Positions 52,117-61,785 of a DNA stretch of 64,000 nucleotides are shown one piece after another. Under the pieces are notes generated by a model, which was given only the letters and a program-made list of their open reading frames with translations, did no database searches and was not told the DNA's origin. The DNA comes from Streptomyces sp. WAC08241 (GTDB lineage: Bacteria > Actinomycetota > Actinomycetes > Streptomycetales > Streptomycetaceae). Location of the stretch: contig CP042279.1 of the NCBI GenBank assembly GCA_007858575.1, forward strand, positions 1,922,001 to 1,986,000, read 5' to 3'. Each line of letters begins with the position of its first letter. The first letter of the stretch is position 1. The translations under genes were made by a program, and so were the position numbers.

Positions 52117-52605
52117 ATGGGGCGGACGCGCACGGTCGAGTGGGAGGACCCCGCGGCTTCCGCGCGGGCCGCGGGGACGATGGCGGGCTGGACTTCCTGC
52201 GGAGATCGCCGCCGGGCGGCTGCCCGGGCCGCCGATCGCCTCGCTCCTCGGCTTCGACCTCGAAGAGGTGGAGGACGGGCGGGTGGTGTTCTCCTTCGAG
52301 CCGGCCGAGGAGCACTACAACCCGATCGGGAGCGTGCACGGCGGCGTGTACGCGACGCTGCTCGACTCGGCGGCCGGGTGCGCGGTGCACTCCACGCTCC
52401 CCCGGGGCACGGCGTACACCTCGCTCGACCTGTCGACCCGTTTCCTCCGCCCGATCACGACCGCCACCGGCAAGGTCAGGGCGGTCGGCACGGTGCTGAC
52501 CCGGGGCGCCGCACGGCGCTCGCGGAGGCGGGGCTGTACGACGCGGAGGACCGGTTGCTCGGTCACGCGACCAGCACGTGCATGCTGTTCCCGGTCCCGG
52601 CGTAG
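52117..52605 (+). CDS. PaaI family hotdog-fold thioesterase (three lost bases)
   Basis: About 163 residues. The hotdog motif HYNPIGSVHGGVYATLLDSAAG near residues 67-88 carries the catalytic acidic residue region of PaaI/HGG thioesterases, and TSLDLSTRFLRPITTATGK is typical. It should hydrolyse an acyl- or aryl-CoA. Breaks lie near 52193, 52206 and 52510. ATG 52117 follows a GGAGAGTGGTC site. Expression is probably controlled by the divergent HxlR protein. Confidence 0.85.
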   Translation: MGRTRTVEWEDPAASARAAGTMAGWTSCGDRRRAAARAADRLAPRLRPRRGGGRAGGVLLRAGRGALQPDRERARRRVRDAARLGGRVRGALHAPPGHGVHLARPVDPFPPPDHDRHRQGQGGRHGADPGRRTALAEAGLYDAEDRLLGHATSTCMLFPVPA

Positions 52606-52642
52606 CCGCCTGCGCCGCGCGGGCGTGACGCGGGCTCGGGAA

Positions 52643-53008
52643 TCAGCGGACGCCGGGGACCGGGCGGGTGCGGGTGCAGCCGTCCGGGACGGCGTCGGGG
52701 ACGCCGCTGGCCTGGAGGGCGGCGCTCACCAGGGTGGCGAGGAGGTCGATGTCGGATCCCATGTCCAGACGGACCGTCACCCACCCGGATCCGGCGCGCA
52801 GCCGGACGGCGCTCGATCCGAGGAGGGCCGGGCGCAGTTTGGCGATCATGGCGCGGGTCAGGTGGACGTCGGCCTCGTGTTCACCGTGGAAGTGCACGAT
52901 CTCCTGCGTCGCGGTGCCCAGTCCGACCTCGGCGCCGCAATGGGCACGGCCGGGGGTCAGCGAGGGCCAGCTCATCAGACGTTCACTGGCATGCCTGGCC
53001 GTGTTCAT
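52643..53008 (-). CDS. DUF5519 (luciferase-like) family protein
   Basis: An intact 121-residue protein. The pattern ASERLMSWPSLTPGRAHCGAE, EIVHFHGEHEADVHLTRAM and SGWVTVRLD near residue 83 is that of the DUF5519 family, called luciferase domain in databases although no light reaction is shown. I chose ATG 53008 (MNTARHASERL); a longer frame to 53113 looks non-coding. Function unknown. Confidence 0.65.
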   Translation of the reverse strand: MNTARHASERLMSWPSLTPGRAHCGAEVGLGTATQEIVHFHGEHEADVHLTRAMIAKLRPALLGSSAVRLRAGSGWVTVRLDMGSDIDLLATLVSAALQASGVPDAVPDGCTRTRPVPGVR

Positions 53009-53263
53009 ACGAGGAGCGTGCCGGGCGCCGGGGCCGCGCACAAGCGTCCTGCGGAAAGAATCCGGCCGACACGCGGAACGGGCCGCCGGAGGGTCCTCGC
53101 GACCGTGCGTCACGGCGGCGCGTGGGAGGGAAGTGACCCTGCGTCACGGTGGGCGGGGTGCGGTCGGCAGCCGTCCGGCGCTCCCTTCCCGCCCGCGGGG
53201 CGGGTGGCTCCGGGGCCCCTCCCGGTTGTACGGCGGGCGGGTCGCCGAACTAGCGTGGCCCCC

Positions 53264-53846
53264 ATGGAACTCTTGGGAGAGATCACGGGCGACCGCCCCT
53301 GCTGGTGCTCGCCGTCAAGGAGGAGGCGCAGTTCCTCGACACGGGGCTGCCGGTGCTGCTCACCGGCATGGGCAAGGTGAACGCCGCGACCGCGCTGGCG
53401 ACCGTGCTCGGCCGGGGCCCCGGCCGTCCGGGATCGTGAACCTGGGAACCGCCGGGGCGCTGCGGCCGGGCCTGACCGGGACGCACGTCGTCGGCACCGT
53501 GGTGCAGCACGACTTCGACGGCCGGCTGCTCGCGATGCTGACGGGCGAGTCGTACGGGGCGCCGCTGACGCTGCCGGACGGCGGTGACGTGGTCCTGGCC
53601 ACCGGCGACACCTTCATCTCGGACGAGGTCGCCCGCGCCCGGCTCGCGGAGCAGGCGGCCCTCGTCGACATGGAGGGGTACGCCCTCGCGCACGTCGCCG
53701 CGGTCACCGGAGTGCCGCTGCGCCTCGTGAAGCACGTCAGCGACGAGGCCGGGGAGGGCGCCGCGCGCACCTGGCGCGAATCGGTCGCCGGGTGCGCGCG
53801 GGTGCTGGCCGACTGGGCGGCGGCGAACGTTCCGTACCGCTCCTGA
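53264..53846 (+). CDS. Nucleoside phosphorylase/nucleosidase family protein (two frame breaks)
   Basis: About 194 residues of the PNP_UDP_1 fold. LLVLAVKEEAQFL near residue 13, VLLTGMGKVNAATALATVL near 28, IVNLGTAGALRPGL near 55, LVDMEGYALAHVAAVTG near 135 with the Met-Glu that binds ribose, and LRLVKHVSDEAGEG near 155 with the catalytic Asp. It likely cleaves 5-methylthioadenosine, S-adenosylhomocysteine or a related nucleoside. Breaks lie near 53300 and 53422. Confidence 0.8.
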
Positions 53847-53861
53847 GGACCACGGCCCCGG

Positions 53862-55039
53862 TCAGGGTTCTGGAAGTGCGCCTCCGGGTGGGCCGCGGAC
53901 GGGCCGTCCAGGACCGGTCGCGCGAGTCCGCGCAGGTGCCGGTCGAAGAAGGCGGAGACGTACGTCCGGGTGAGGGCGACGGCCCGGTCGGCGGGCAGCT
54001 CCGTCTCGGGCAGGCCGAAGTGACGCGAGATCACGGGGCCGTCCGAGAAGGAGAAGTGGTCCGACCCGGCCAGCGTGATCCAGCGCTTCCAGCCGTCGAG
54101 CGCGGACCACGTCCGGTCCCAACTGGTGTCGGCCCCGCCGGGCAGGTGGGTCTCGTCGTGGGTGCCGAGCATCATGAACGGACGGCCCCGCAGGCCCTCC
54201 GCCGGAAGGTCCTCCCAGAAGGCGCCGTCCATGTTGATCCCGGCGTCGATGCGCCGGTCGGCCGCCATCGCGGTGGCCGCGCTCGCCCCTCCGATGGAGT
54301 GGCCCGCCATGCCGATCCGGCGCGCGTCGACGGCGTCGGCGTGCCGCCAGACGGATCGGGGCCGACGAGCCGGTCCAGGACGTACGTCATGTCGGCGGCG
54401 CGGGTCGAGGTGACCACGCTCCCGTGCACCCCGCCCTGGTCGAGGGCCGTGCAGGCGACGCAGGTGAGGGTGCGGCCGCCGGGGAGGCTGATGCCGTACG
54501 ACTCGTAGGCGTGGTCGACGGAGGCGACGACGTAGCCGCGCGAGGCGAGGTCCTCGGCGAGGGTGGTGAGCGTCCAGCGGGAGACGCTGAAGCCCGGGGA
54601 CAGGAGCACCAGGGGTGGCGGCCCGGCGCGGGCCGGACGTCGGTCCTGCTGTGGGTGCGGGTCCGGGCGAGCACGTCGCCGGAGACGCCGGGCCCGAGCT
54701 GCTCGGCGAGCAGCCGCGCCTCCTCCCGGGTGGCGTACGGGGCGGGGGCGCCGCCGCCGGAGCGCGCGGCCGGGTAGTGCAGCGTGACCATGAGCGCCCG
54801 CCCGTCGGCGGTGGGCACCCAGGGGTCGGTGCGGGACTGGTCGACCAGCGGCAGGACCGTGCTGCCGACGGCGTGCGGTCCGGTGGGCGCGGGAAGGACG
54901 GCGGGCCGCGCCGGCTGCTCGGCCGCCGTGCGCGCGCCGGGGGCGGGGCGTCGGGGACGGCCGCGGTGGCGACTCCGGCCGTTAAGGCGAGGGAACAGGT
55001 GAGGACGGTGGCCGCGACGGCCCTGGTGAGACGAGTCAT
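53862..55039 (-). CDS. Secreted alpha/beta hydrolase, PAF-acetylhydrolase-like (several frame breaks)
   Basis: About 390 residues. A signal peptide (RAVAATVLTCSLALTAGVAT) leads to a lipase of the PAF-AH class II family: PLVLLSPGFSVSRWTLTTLA near residue 140, ASRGYVVASVDHAYES, GMAGHSIGGASAATAM near 240 with the nucleophile, GINMDGAFWE with the acid, and LAGSDHFSFSDGPV with the His. Breaks lie near 54945, 54620 and 54355, plus one near 53870 that hides the natural stop at 53862. It converges on the nucleosidase gene with only 15 bases between the stops. Confidence 0.8.
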
Positions 55040-55082
55040 GCGGGCACGCTAGGCGCCGGGGACGGCCCGGCGCGTCCGCCCG

Positions 55083-55423
55083 TGGGCCCACTTTCGATCA
55101 GCCTCGGGTCGGAGACGGGATCCGGCCCGTCAGCCGCGAGTATCCCTGCCCCGTGCCCGGAGGTCTCCGGGTCGGCGCCCGCGGGTATCCCGGCCCTGTG
55201 CCCGCGCCGCCGTCCGCGAGTACCCCTGTCCGACGCACGGGCGTTCCCGCGAGTGCCGGTCTCCGGCGGTCCTTCAACCGCCCTCTCCCGCACCCGTCCT
55301 GACGCACCGGCCGACCAGGGGATCCGTGCGGCGAGACGACCTTGACAGCGTGGAAGGACGCCTGCCTATGGTGAGGAGTCCTCGCCCGCGTCCGGGCGGG
55401 ACCCGGGATCAGGGGAGGCGCAC
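55083..55423. other. Intergenic region with three degenerate repeats
   Basis: No gene is supported here. Three related words, close to GCGAGTATCCCTGCCCCGTG, begin near 55134, 55189 and 55215. The last 60 bases should hold the promoter of the leader peptide and monooxygenase genes. Confidence 0.4.
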
Positions 55424-55542
55424 GTGCTCACAGCGACCACGGCGCCGCACGCCCCGGCCCGGACGGGCGCCCGGCTCGTCTGCCGCCGGCACGTCGACTT
55501 CGCCGCACCGCGTCGGCCATCTGTCCTTCCCCGCGCGCCTGA
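55424..55542 (+). CDS. Leader peptide of organosulfur operon, 39 residues (one frame break)
   Basis: GTG 55424 follows the strong ribosome site GGGGAGGCGCAC. The peptide starts MLTATTAPHAPARTGARLVC and, if one G is restored near 55502, continues RRHVDFGRTASAICPSPRA to TGA 55542. The RRHVDxGR...C ending is that of the short leader peptides found before sulfur-uptake and sulfur-oxidation genes in streptomycetes, thought to sense cysteine supply by attenuation. It lies 174 bases before the flavin monooxygenase genes. Confidence 0.65.
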
Positions 55543-55716
55543 CCCCGCCCCGCGGGCCCGCGCGTCCCGTCGCCCCCGGCGCGGGACGTCGCGGCGATCC
55601 CGCCGCGCCCGGGTCCGTCCGCGCGTCCCGTGACGTCCCGTCGCCCGGCCCCGCGCAGCCGTGCCCCCGTGCCGCTGCCGTGCCGCCGTGCGCCCCCGCC
55701 GTTCGGAAGGACTCCC

Positions 55717-56838
55717 ATGCCCCGCCCCGCCCTGCACCTGGCCGTCGAGATCGACGGCGACGGCGCTCATCCCGGCGCGTGGCGCCGCGCCGCCCACGCC
55801 CCCGGAGAGCTGCTGAGCCCGCGCCGGCTCGCCCGGACCGCGGCCGCCGCCGAGAACGCCGGGTTCACCCTGATCACCCTGGAGGACTCGATCCTGCCGC
55901 CCGGTTCCGCCGACGGCACCGGTCCGGTGGGCCGGATCGGCGCGGTGGAACGGGCCGCCTTCGCGGCCGCGTCGACGAGCGTCCTCGGCATCGCCCCCGT
56001 CCTGGCGACCACGTACGCCGAGCCGTTCCACGTCTCTTCGCAGATCGCCTCGCTCGACCACGTCTCGGCCGGCCGGGCCGGCTGGGTGGTGGGGACCGAG
56101 GAGGACCCGGCCGCCGCGCGCCTGGGGGCGGCCGGTCGTCGAGGGCGCCGACGCGATCGCCCGCGAGGCTCGCGACGGCCTCCGGGTCGTACGGGACCTG
56201 TGGGACTCGTGGGAGGACGACGCGGTGATCCGGTCGGTGGCCACCAGCCGCTACCTGGACCGGTCGCGGCTGCACTACGTGGACTTCGCGGGCGAGACGT
56301 ACTCCGTGAAGGGACCCTCGATCGTGCCGCGTCCGCCACAGGGCCGGCCCGTGGTCCTGGCCCCCGCCGGTCTCGTCCCGGCAGAGCTGACCGACGTGGC
56401 GCTCGTCGGCGGTTCGACCCCGGCCGAGGCGGGCGCAGCGGCCTCGGCGGCCGGGGCGCCGCTCGCCTTCGCCGAGGTCGAGGTGGCCTCGACACCCCGC
56501 GCGAGACGGCGCGGGAGCGGATCGCCGACCTGGAGCGGTACGCGCCGTGGGAGGGCCGCCCCGACCGGTTGCGGTACACCGGCCCGGCCGCCGGTCTGGT
56601 GGAGCTGCTCACGGAGCTCGGCGGGCACGTCGACGGGGTGCGGCTGCGTCCGCTCGTCCTCGACGAGGACCTCGCCGTGCTCTCCCGGCTCGTCCTGCCC
56701 GAGCTGTTCGTGCGGCGGCTCGCGGCCCGGCCCCTGCCGGGCACCACCCTCCGCACCTCCCTGGGCCTCCCCCGGCCCCTCAGCCGCTTCACGACCGCCG
56801 GCGCCGCCGTCACGCCCGTTCCGGAGGAGACCCGATGA
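55717..56838 (+). CDS. LLM class flavin-dependent oxidoreductase (about three frame breaks)
   Basis: About 374 residues of the luciferase-like monooxygenase family. LHLAVEIDGDGAHPGAW starts the barrel, then RLARTAAAAENAGFTLITLED near residue 37, IGAVERAAFAAASTSVLGIAP near 70 and HVSSQIASLDHVSAGRAGWVV near 108. Breaks lie near 56135 and 56487. It needs FMNH2 from a separate reductase. ATG 55717 follows GGAAGG. The stop overlaps the next start in ATGA, so the two monooxygenases are coupled. Confidence 0.8.
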   Translation: MPRPALHLAVEIDGDGAHPGAWRRAAHAPGELLSPRRLARTAAAAENAGFTLITLEDSILPPGSADGTGPVGRIGAVERAAFAAASTSVLGIAPVLATTYAEPFHVSSQIASLDHVSAGRAGWVVGTEEDPAAARLGAAGRRGRRRDRPRGSRRPPGRTGPVGLVGGRRGDPVGGHQPLPGPVAAALRGLRGRDVLREGTLDRAASATGPARGPGPRRSRPGRADRRGARRRFDPGRGGRSGLGGRGAARLRRGRGGLDTPRETARERIADLERYAPWEGRPDRLRYTGPAAGLVELLTELGGHVDGVRLRPLVLDEDLAVLSRLVLPELFVRRLAARPLPGTTLRTSLGLPRPLSRFTTAGAAVTPVPEETR

Positions 56839-58196
56839 CCCGCACCGACCCGAACGACGTCCCGCGCCCGGACGCGCAGTTGCACTTCGGGGTGTTCTTC
56901 CAGGGGTCAACCACTGGACGATCTGGTCGGACCCGTCCAGCGGCTCGCAGATCGACCCCGCCTCCTTCCTGCGGGTGGCCAGGACCGCCGAACGCGGCCT
57001 CTTCGACGCCTTCTTCCTCGGCGACGGCCTGCGGCTGCGCGAGTCGGAGGGCGGCGTCCACGAGCTGGACGTGGCGGGCCGGCCCGACTCGATCACCCAA
57101 CTGTCGGCGCTCGCCGCCGCGACCGAGCGGATCGGGCTCGTCTCCACCTCCAACACCACCTTCAACGAGCCGGGCGACCTGGCCCGGCGGCTGGCCGGCC
57201 TCGACCTGCTCTCCGGCGGCCGGGCCGGCTGGAACGTGGTGACCACGCACAACGCCTGGACCGGCGAGAACTTCCGGCGCGGCGGGTTCTCGACCACGCC
57301 GACCGCTACCGGCGCGCCGAGGAGTTCCTGTCCTCGCGCGCGCCGTGTGGAACGGCTGGGCACAGGACGCGGTGGCGGACTCCACCGAGGCCCGCTCCTG
57401 GTCGGTCCCGGGGGCGGTGGGGCGCGTGCGGTCGGAGGGCGACCACTTCGACGTCGACCTGGCGCCGACCCTGCCGCGCAGCGCCCAGGGCCGTCCGGTG
57501 ATCTTCCAGGCGGGCGACTCTGGGGACGGCCGGGACTTCGCGGCCCGCAACGTGGACGTCATCTTCTCCGCCCACGGCACGGACTTCGACGACGCCCTCG
57601 CCTTCGCCGAGGACGTCCGGCGGCGGCTGCGGGCGGTCGGCCGGGCCGAGGACGCGCTGCGGATCCTGCCGGGCACGGAGATCGTCATCGGGGCGACCGA
57701 GAAGGAGGCGGAGGAGAAGGCCCGCTGGGTGCGCCTGGAACAGGTCACGCCCGCGGTGGCGCTCGGCATCGCGAGCCGGCTGTGGGGCTTCGACCTGACC
57801 GGGCGGGACGCCGACGGGCCGCTGCCCGCCGAGGACCCGGTGGTCGCCGCGTACCAGGGGAAGTTCGGCACGCGCTGGGTCGACGACCCCGGGCGGTGGT
57901 GGCCGAGTGGCGGGCGAAGGCCGACGCCAACGGCTGAGTCGCTGCGCGAGACGGTGATCGAGCTGGGTCCGCAGCGCGGGCACGTCGGCACCCCGGCCGG
58001 GCTCGCCGAGAAGTTCGCGCGGTTCGTGCGGCACGGGGCGCTGGACGGTTTCAACGTCTCGCCGTACCTGGTGCCGGACGGGCTCGACGACATCGTGGAG
58101 CTGCTCGTTCCGGAGCTCCAGGAGCGGGGCGTGTACCGGACCGCGTACACGGGGACGACGCTCCGGGAACACCTGGGACTCGCCCCGGTGGCGTGA
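56835..58196 (+). CDS. NtaA/SnaA/DszA family monooxygenase (three or more frame breaks)
   Basis: About 454 residues. After a break at 56907 the sequence VNHWTIWSDPSSGSQIDPA, FARTAERG-like helix, FDAFFLGDGLRLRESEGG, GLVSTSNTTFNEPGDLARRL and WNVVTTHNAWTGENFRRGG match NtaA/SnaA/DszA enzymes, two-component flavin monooxygenases acting on nitrilotriacetate, pristinamycin precursors or dibenzothiophene sulfone. PVIFQAGDSGDGRDFAARN and ADVIFSAHGTDFDDA-like motifs follow, and the end is TTLREHLGLAPVA. Further breaks lie near 57297 and 57890. With the leader peptide and partner enzyme it probably desulfurises an organic sulfur source. Confidence 0.8.
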
Positions 58197-58197
58197 C

Positions 58198-59342
58198 GCC
58201 GGTGCCCTTCCGGGGGAAGGCCGTTCGGGGCTCAGGGGCGTCGGCGGGGCGGACCACCAGGAGGGCGGCCACGTCGTCGCCGAGGCCCCCGGCGCTGTGG
58301 GCGGCGAGGTCGCGGTGGAGACGGGCCAGGAACTCCGGGGCGGGCTCGCGGCTCCCCTCCCGCATGCGGGTCTCCACCGGGTAGAAGACGCCGTTCCGGT
58401 CACGGGCCTCGCTGACGCCGTCGGTGTAGAGGAGCATCCGGTCCCCGGGCCGAAGGGGACCTCCTCGATCCGGTGGCGGCTGTCGGCGAGGCCCGTGAGG
58501 TTGACGGGCAGCGAGGGGCGGCGAAGCGCACGGCCTCCACCTCGTCCCCGTGCTGGAGGAGCGGGGTGGGGTGGCCGAGGCTGAGGAACCGCGCGACGTC
58601 CCGGTCGTCGGGGAGTTCCACGAGGACGACGGTGGCGAAGCGTTCCGCCGCGTCGGAGCCGGGGTCGCGGGGGTCGTGGCGGGCGAGCCCCTCGTCGAGC
58701 CGGTCCGCGAGGGCGGCCAGGTCCGGGGCGTCGTGGACGGCGGCGCGGAACGCGCCGAGCAGGACGGAGGCGGTCTCGACGGCGCCGAGGCCCATGCCCT
58801 GCACGTCGCCGAGCATGACGCGCACGGCGCCGGGGATCCTGACGGCCTCGTAGAAGTCGCCGCCGACCTGTGCCTTGGCCGCGCGGCGGCGACGTACAGC
58901 AGGTGGAGTTCGAACCGGCCGAGGCGCTGGGGCAGGGGGCGCAGCACGACCCGCTGGACGACCTCGGCGACGGCGGTGAGGTCCCGCAGGTCCTGTTCGC
59001 GGCGGGTGCGGACCCTGCTGGCCCAGGCCGAGGCGGCGGTGACGATCACGAGGACGGTCTCGCTCGCGAGGGACTCCGGCAGGGGTCCCCGCCCCGGTTG
59101 AAACTGAGCAGCACGCGGACCGCCATCGCGAGCAGTCCGATGCCGACCGTCCCGCGCACGCCCCAGGTGACGGCGGCGAGCGGGGGCGCGGCGACGAGGA
59201 GGCGGTCGAAGCGCTCCCGGTCGGGGGTGAACACGTCGGCGAGGGCCGTCAGGAGCACGACCAGGAAGGGCAGGGTCCGGCCGATGACCAACTGGACGCG
59301 TGCCGCCGTGCCTGCGCGGCCTCGGGAACCGGCTGTGGGCAT
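58198..59342 (-). CDS. Membrane-anchored SpoIIE-type PP2C phosphatase (several frame breaks)
   Basis: About 380 residues. Two or three membrane helices lie at the N terminus (LPFLVVLLTALADVF, AAVTWGVRGTVGIGLLAMAV), then a linker (REQDLRDLTAVAEVVQR) and the phosphatase domain: QVGGDFYEAVRIPGAVRVML, GDVQGMGLGAVETASVLLG, LSLGHPTPLL, RMLLYTDGVSEARDRNGVF and GLGDDVAALLVVRP. The Asp residues for the metals are present. The natural stop is unclear because the frame runs on into the opposite gene; the domain ends near 58240. Breaks lie near 59090, 58880, 58525 and 58458. It starts two bases after the MFS stop, so it belongs to the TetR-MFS operon. Confidence 0.8.
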
Positions 59343-59343
59343 T

Positions 59344-60854
59344 TCATGATCGTACGCAGGACCGTCGGCCGGGCCGGGGCGCCGTCGGGTCCGGGCGTGT
59401 CCCCCGGCGGGCGGTGCCGGGCAGGGCGAGGGCGGCGGGCAGGGCGAGGGCGGCGATCGCCGCCAGGGCCGGAGCGCGGCGCCCCGGGCCGGGACGAACC
59501 CTCCGTCCGGTACGAGGGTGAGCAGGAGGGTCGCGGTGGCGACGCCGAGCGCCGGGCCGACGTTCATCGCGGTCTGCTGGAGGCCTCCGGCGACCCCGGC
59601 GTGGGCCTCGGGGGCGCGGTGCACGACGACGGAGGTGGCGGTGACCATGAGCGTGACGAAGCCGGCGCCGAGGAGGGCGGCGCAGCCGCCGACGGGGAGG
59701 GTTCCGGCCGTGGCGTCCAGGCGGGAGAGCAGCAGGACGCCGAGCGTGAGCAGGGCGGCGCCGGCCGTCGCCGTGCGGCGGGGCCGAAGCGGCGCTGGAG
59801 GGGCGGGCAGAGGGGCGCGCCGAGCACCATGAGGAGGGCGAGCGGCAGGACCCGCAGCGCGCAGGCCAGGGGTCGAGCCGCTGGACGTCCTGGAGGAAGT
59901 ACGTCGCCACGAACAGCGAGCTGAAGAGGGCCGCCGAGGCGGCGAGGAGCGCGGCGACCCCCGCGACGACGGGCACGCTCCGGAGCAGCTCCGGGGGCAG
60001 CAGGGGGCGGGCGGCGCGGCGTTCGTGCCGGGCGAGGGCGATCGCGGCGACGGCCGCCCCGGCGCACGCGAGCGCGCCGGGGCCGATGCCGCCGGGACGG
60101 GCGGTCTCGACGAGCCCGTGGACCAGCAGCCCCAGGGCCACGGCGAGCAGCAGGGCACCGGCCGGATCGAGCGCGGTGAGGCCGGGGGCCCGCCGGTCGT
60201 GGGCCGGCCGCTCGTGAGTCTTCCGGTCGTGGGTCGGCCGGTCGTAGGCCTTCCGGTCGTGGGTCGGCCGGTCGTACGCCTTCCGGTCACGGGCCTCGGT
60301 TCCCGGTTCCCGGGTCGCGAGGGCCAGGAGGCCGATGGCGAGGGTCGGCGGGACGCTCAGGAGGAAGACGGAGCGCCAGCCGTACGCGGAGACCAGCGCG
60401 CCGCCCACGAGCGGTCCGGCGGCGGCCGCGAGACCGATGACGGCGGTGCGGACGGCGATCGGGGTCGCGAGCCGGTCGGGCGGGAAGGCCGTGCGCAGCA
60501 TGCCGAGGGTGGCGGGCTGGAGCAGGGCCCCGCACACCCCTGGAGCACGCGCAGCGCGATCACGGCTCCGATCCCGGGAGCCAGGGCGACACCGGCGGAG
60601 GCGAGGGCGAAGCCGAGGGCGCCGACGGCGAAGGTCCGGCGGTGGCCGTGGCGGTCGCCGAGGCGGCCCGCGAAGACCAGGAGGCTCGCGACGGCCACGA
60701 GGTAGCCGGTGCTGGTCCACTGGACCTGGCCGACGTCGGCGTGCAGGTCGCGCTGGAGGGCGGGCTGGGCGACGGTCAGGACCGTGCCGTCGAGGGCGAC
60801 GACGGCGGCCCCGACGACGCTGCACGCGAGGACGGGGGTGCGGCTCCGGTTCAC
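59344..60854 (-). CDS. MFS drug-efflux transporter, DHA2 (14-TMS) family (about four frame breaks)
   Basis: About 504 residues. VVALDGTVLTVAQPALQRDL in helix 1 region, GQVQWTSTGYLVAVASLLV and GRLGDRHGHRRTFAVG (motif A) are typical of EmrB/QacA-type efflux pumps; LATPIAVRTAVIGLAAAAGPLVGG is motif C. The loop between the two halves carries a repeated AYDRPTHDRK unit. Breaks lie near 60540, 59870, 59780 and 59480. The GTG at 60854 overlaps the TetR stop (GTGA), so expression follows the repressor. It likely expels an antibiotic or other toxic compound. Confidence 0.85.
60194..60290 (-). repeat. 30-bp imperfect tandem repeat inside the MFS gene
   Basis: Units of about 30 bases (for example GGCCTTCCGGTCGTGGGTCG plus ten bases) repeat three times and encode AYDRPTHDRK-like decapeptides in the central cytoplasmic loop. 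Confidence 0.8.
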
Positions 60855-61487
60855 GGGGCGGGCTCCGCGGGCCCGAGGTGGGCGTCGAGGGCGGCCGCGA
60901 GCAGCGGGGCGGGGTCGGTGCCGCCGGTCGCGAGCGGGAGGCTGCCCCAGTGCCAGAGCTGGGCGATGCCGTGCAGGTTGGCTCAGAGCGCGCCCGCGAC
61001 GACGACGGGGTCGGCGCCGGGGCGGACGCGGGCGACCAGCTCGGTGAGCCGGGCGAAGAGCGGCAGGCTCGTCTCGCGCAGTCCGAGCCGCCCGCTCTCC
61101 AGCAGGTCGTGCCGGAACATCAGCTCGTACATGCCGCGCCGCGACCCGGCGTGGTCGAGGTAGACGCGGGCGAGGAGCGCGATCCGCTCGCGCGGTCCGG
61201 CGTCCTCGCGGTCCTCGGCGGCGACGCGGGCGGCCAGTTCGGCGAAGCCCTGCCAGGCGATGGCCGACAGGAGGTCGAGGTGGGTGGGGAAGTGGCGGCG
61301 GGGGCGCCGTGGGAGACGCCGGCGCGGCGGGCGATCTCGCGCAGCGAGAGGGCCTGGGCGCCCTCGGCGTCGACGAGCGCGACGCCGACCCGGACGAGCC
61401 GCCCGCGCAGCCCGTCACCCGCGTGGTCGTCGCGCGGTCCGCCGTCTTCCGACCGCGTGCCTCGTCACCCTCGTGATCTTCACTCAT
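60851..61487 (-). CDS. TetR family regulator (frame break and in-frame TGA)
   Basis: About 212 residues. ALVDAEGAQALSLREIARRAG and VSHGAPRRHFPTHLDLLSAIA form the helix-turn-helix, in a frame joined to MSEDHEGDEARGRKTAD by breaks near 61430 and 61295. The ligand domain includes GMYELMFRHDLLESGRLGL. TGA at 60983-60985 interrupts it where TGG (Trp) would give GALWANLHGIAQLWHWG, so a base change is likely. The TetR_C_33-like ending matches MFS-linked regulators. Palindromic operators lie just upstream of the ATG at 61487. Confidence 0.8.
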
Positions 61488-61491
61488 GGGC

Positions 61492-61524
61492 ACTGTCTAC
61501 CAAGACGGAGTAGACACTGTCTAC
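61492..61524. promoter_or_regulatory. TetR operators
   Basis: GTAGACACTGTCTAC (61510-61524) is a perfect palindrome around a central base. A second half-site ACTGTCTAC lies at 61492-61500 and pairs with GTAGAC at 61510, giving two overlapping operator arrangements right before the TetR start. Confidence 0.75.
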
Positions 61525-61554
61525 TCACTCTCGCGCCCCGGTCCTTTACACTGG

Positions 61555-61665
61555 ACGGCAGCGAAGGGGAGTAGCCCTGCGAACCGGTCGTCGACACACT
61601 GGAACCCCCGGGTTCCCGGTGACCGGGTCCACGGACGACGTGGACGGGCGAGACCTTCGGCCAGG
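61555..61665 (+). ncRNA. yybP-ykoY manganese riboswitch
   Basis: The conserved 5-prime block AAGGGGAGTAGC (61564-61575) and the 3-prime block GCGAGACCTTCGGCC (61648-61662) with the CGTCGACACACTGG stretch between (61588-61601) match the yybP-ykoY family, which binds Mn2+ and turns on exporters. It lies 120 bases before a TMEM165-family manganese/calcium transporter gene, the expected target. Confidence 0.85.
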
Positions 61666-61785
61666 CATCAATCGCGTCCGCGCATCCGTGGGCGCGGTCC
61701 GTCATGCCGGGCCGAGTGGTCCTCCCGTCGCCCACCGAGGTGCCGTGCGGGGCCCGGAGGCCCGGACCGAGCAGAGAGCCCCGGT

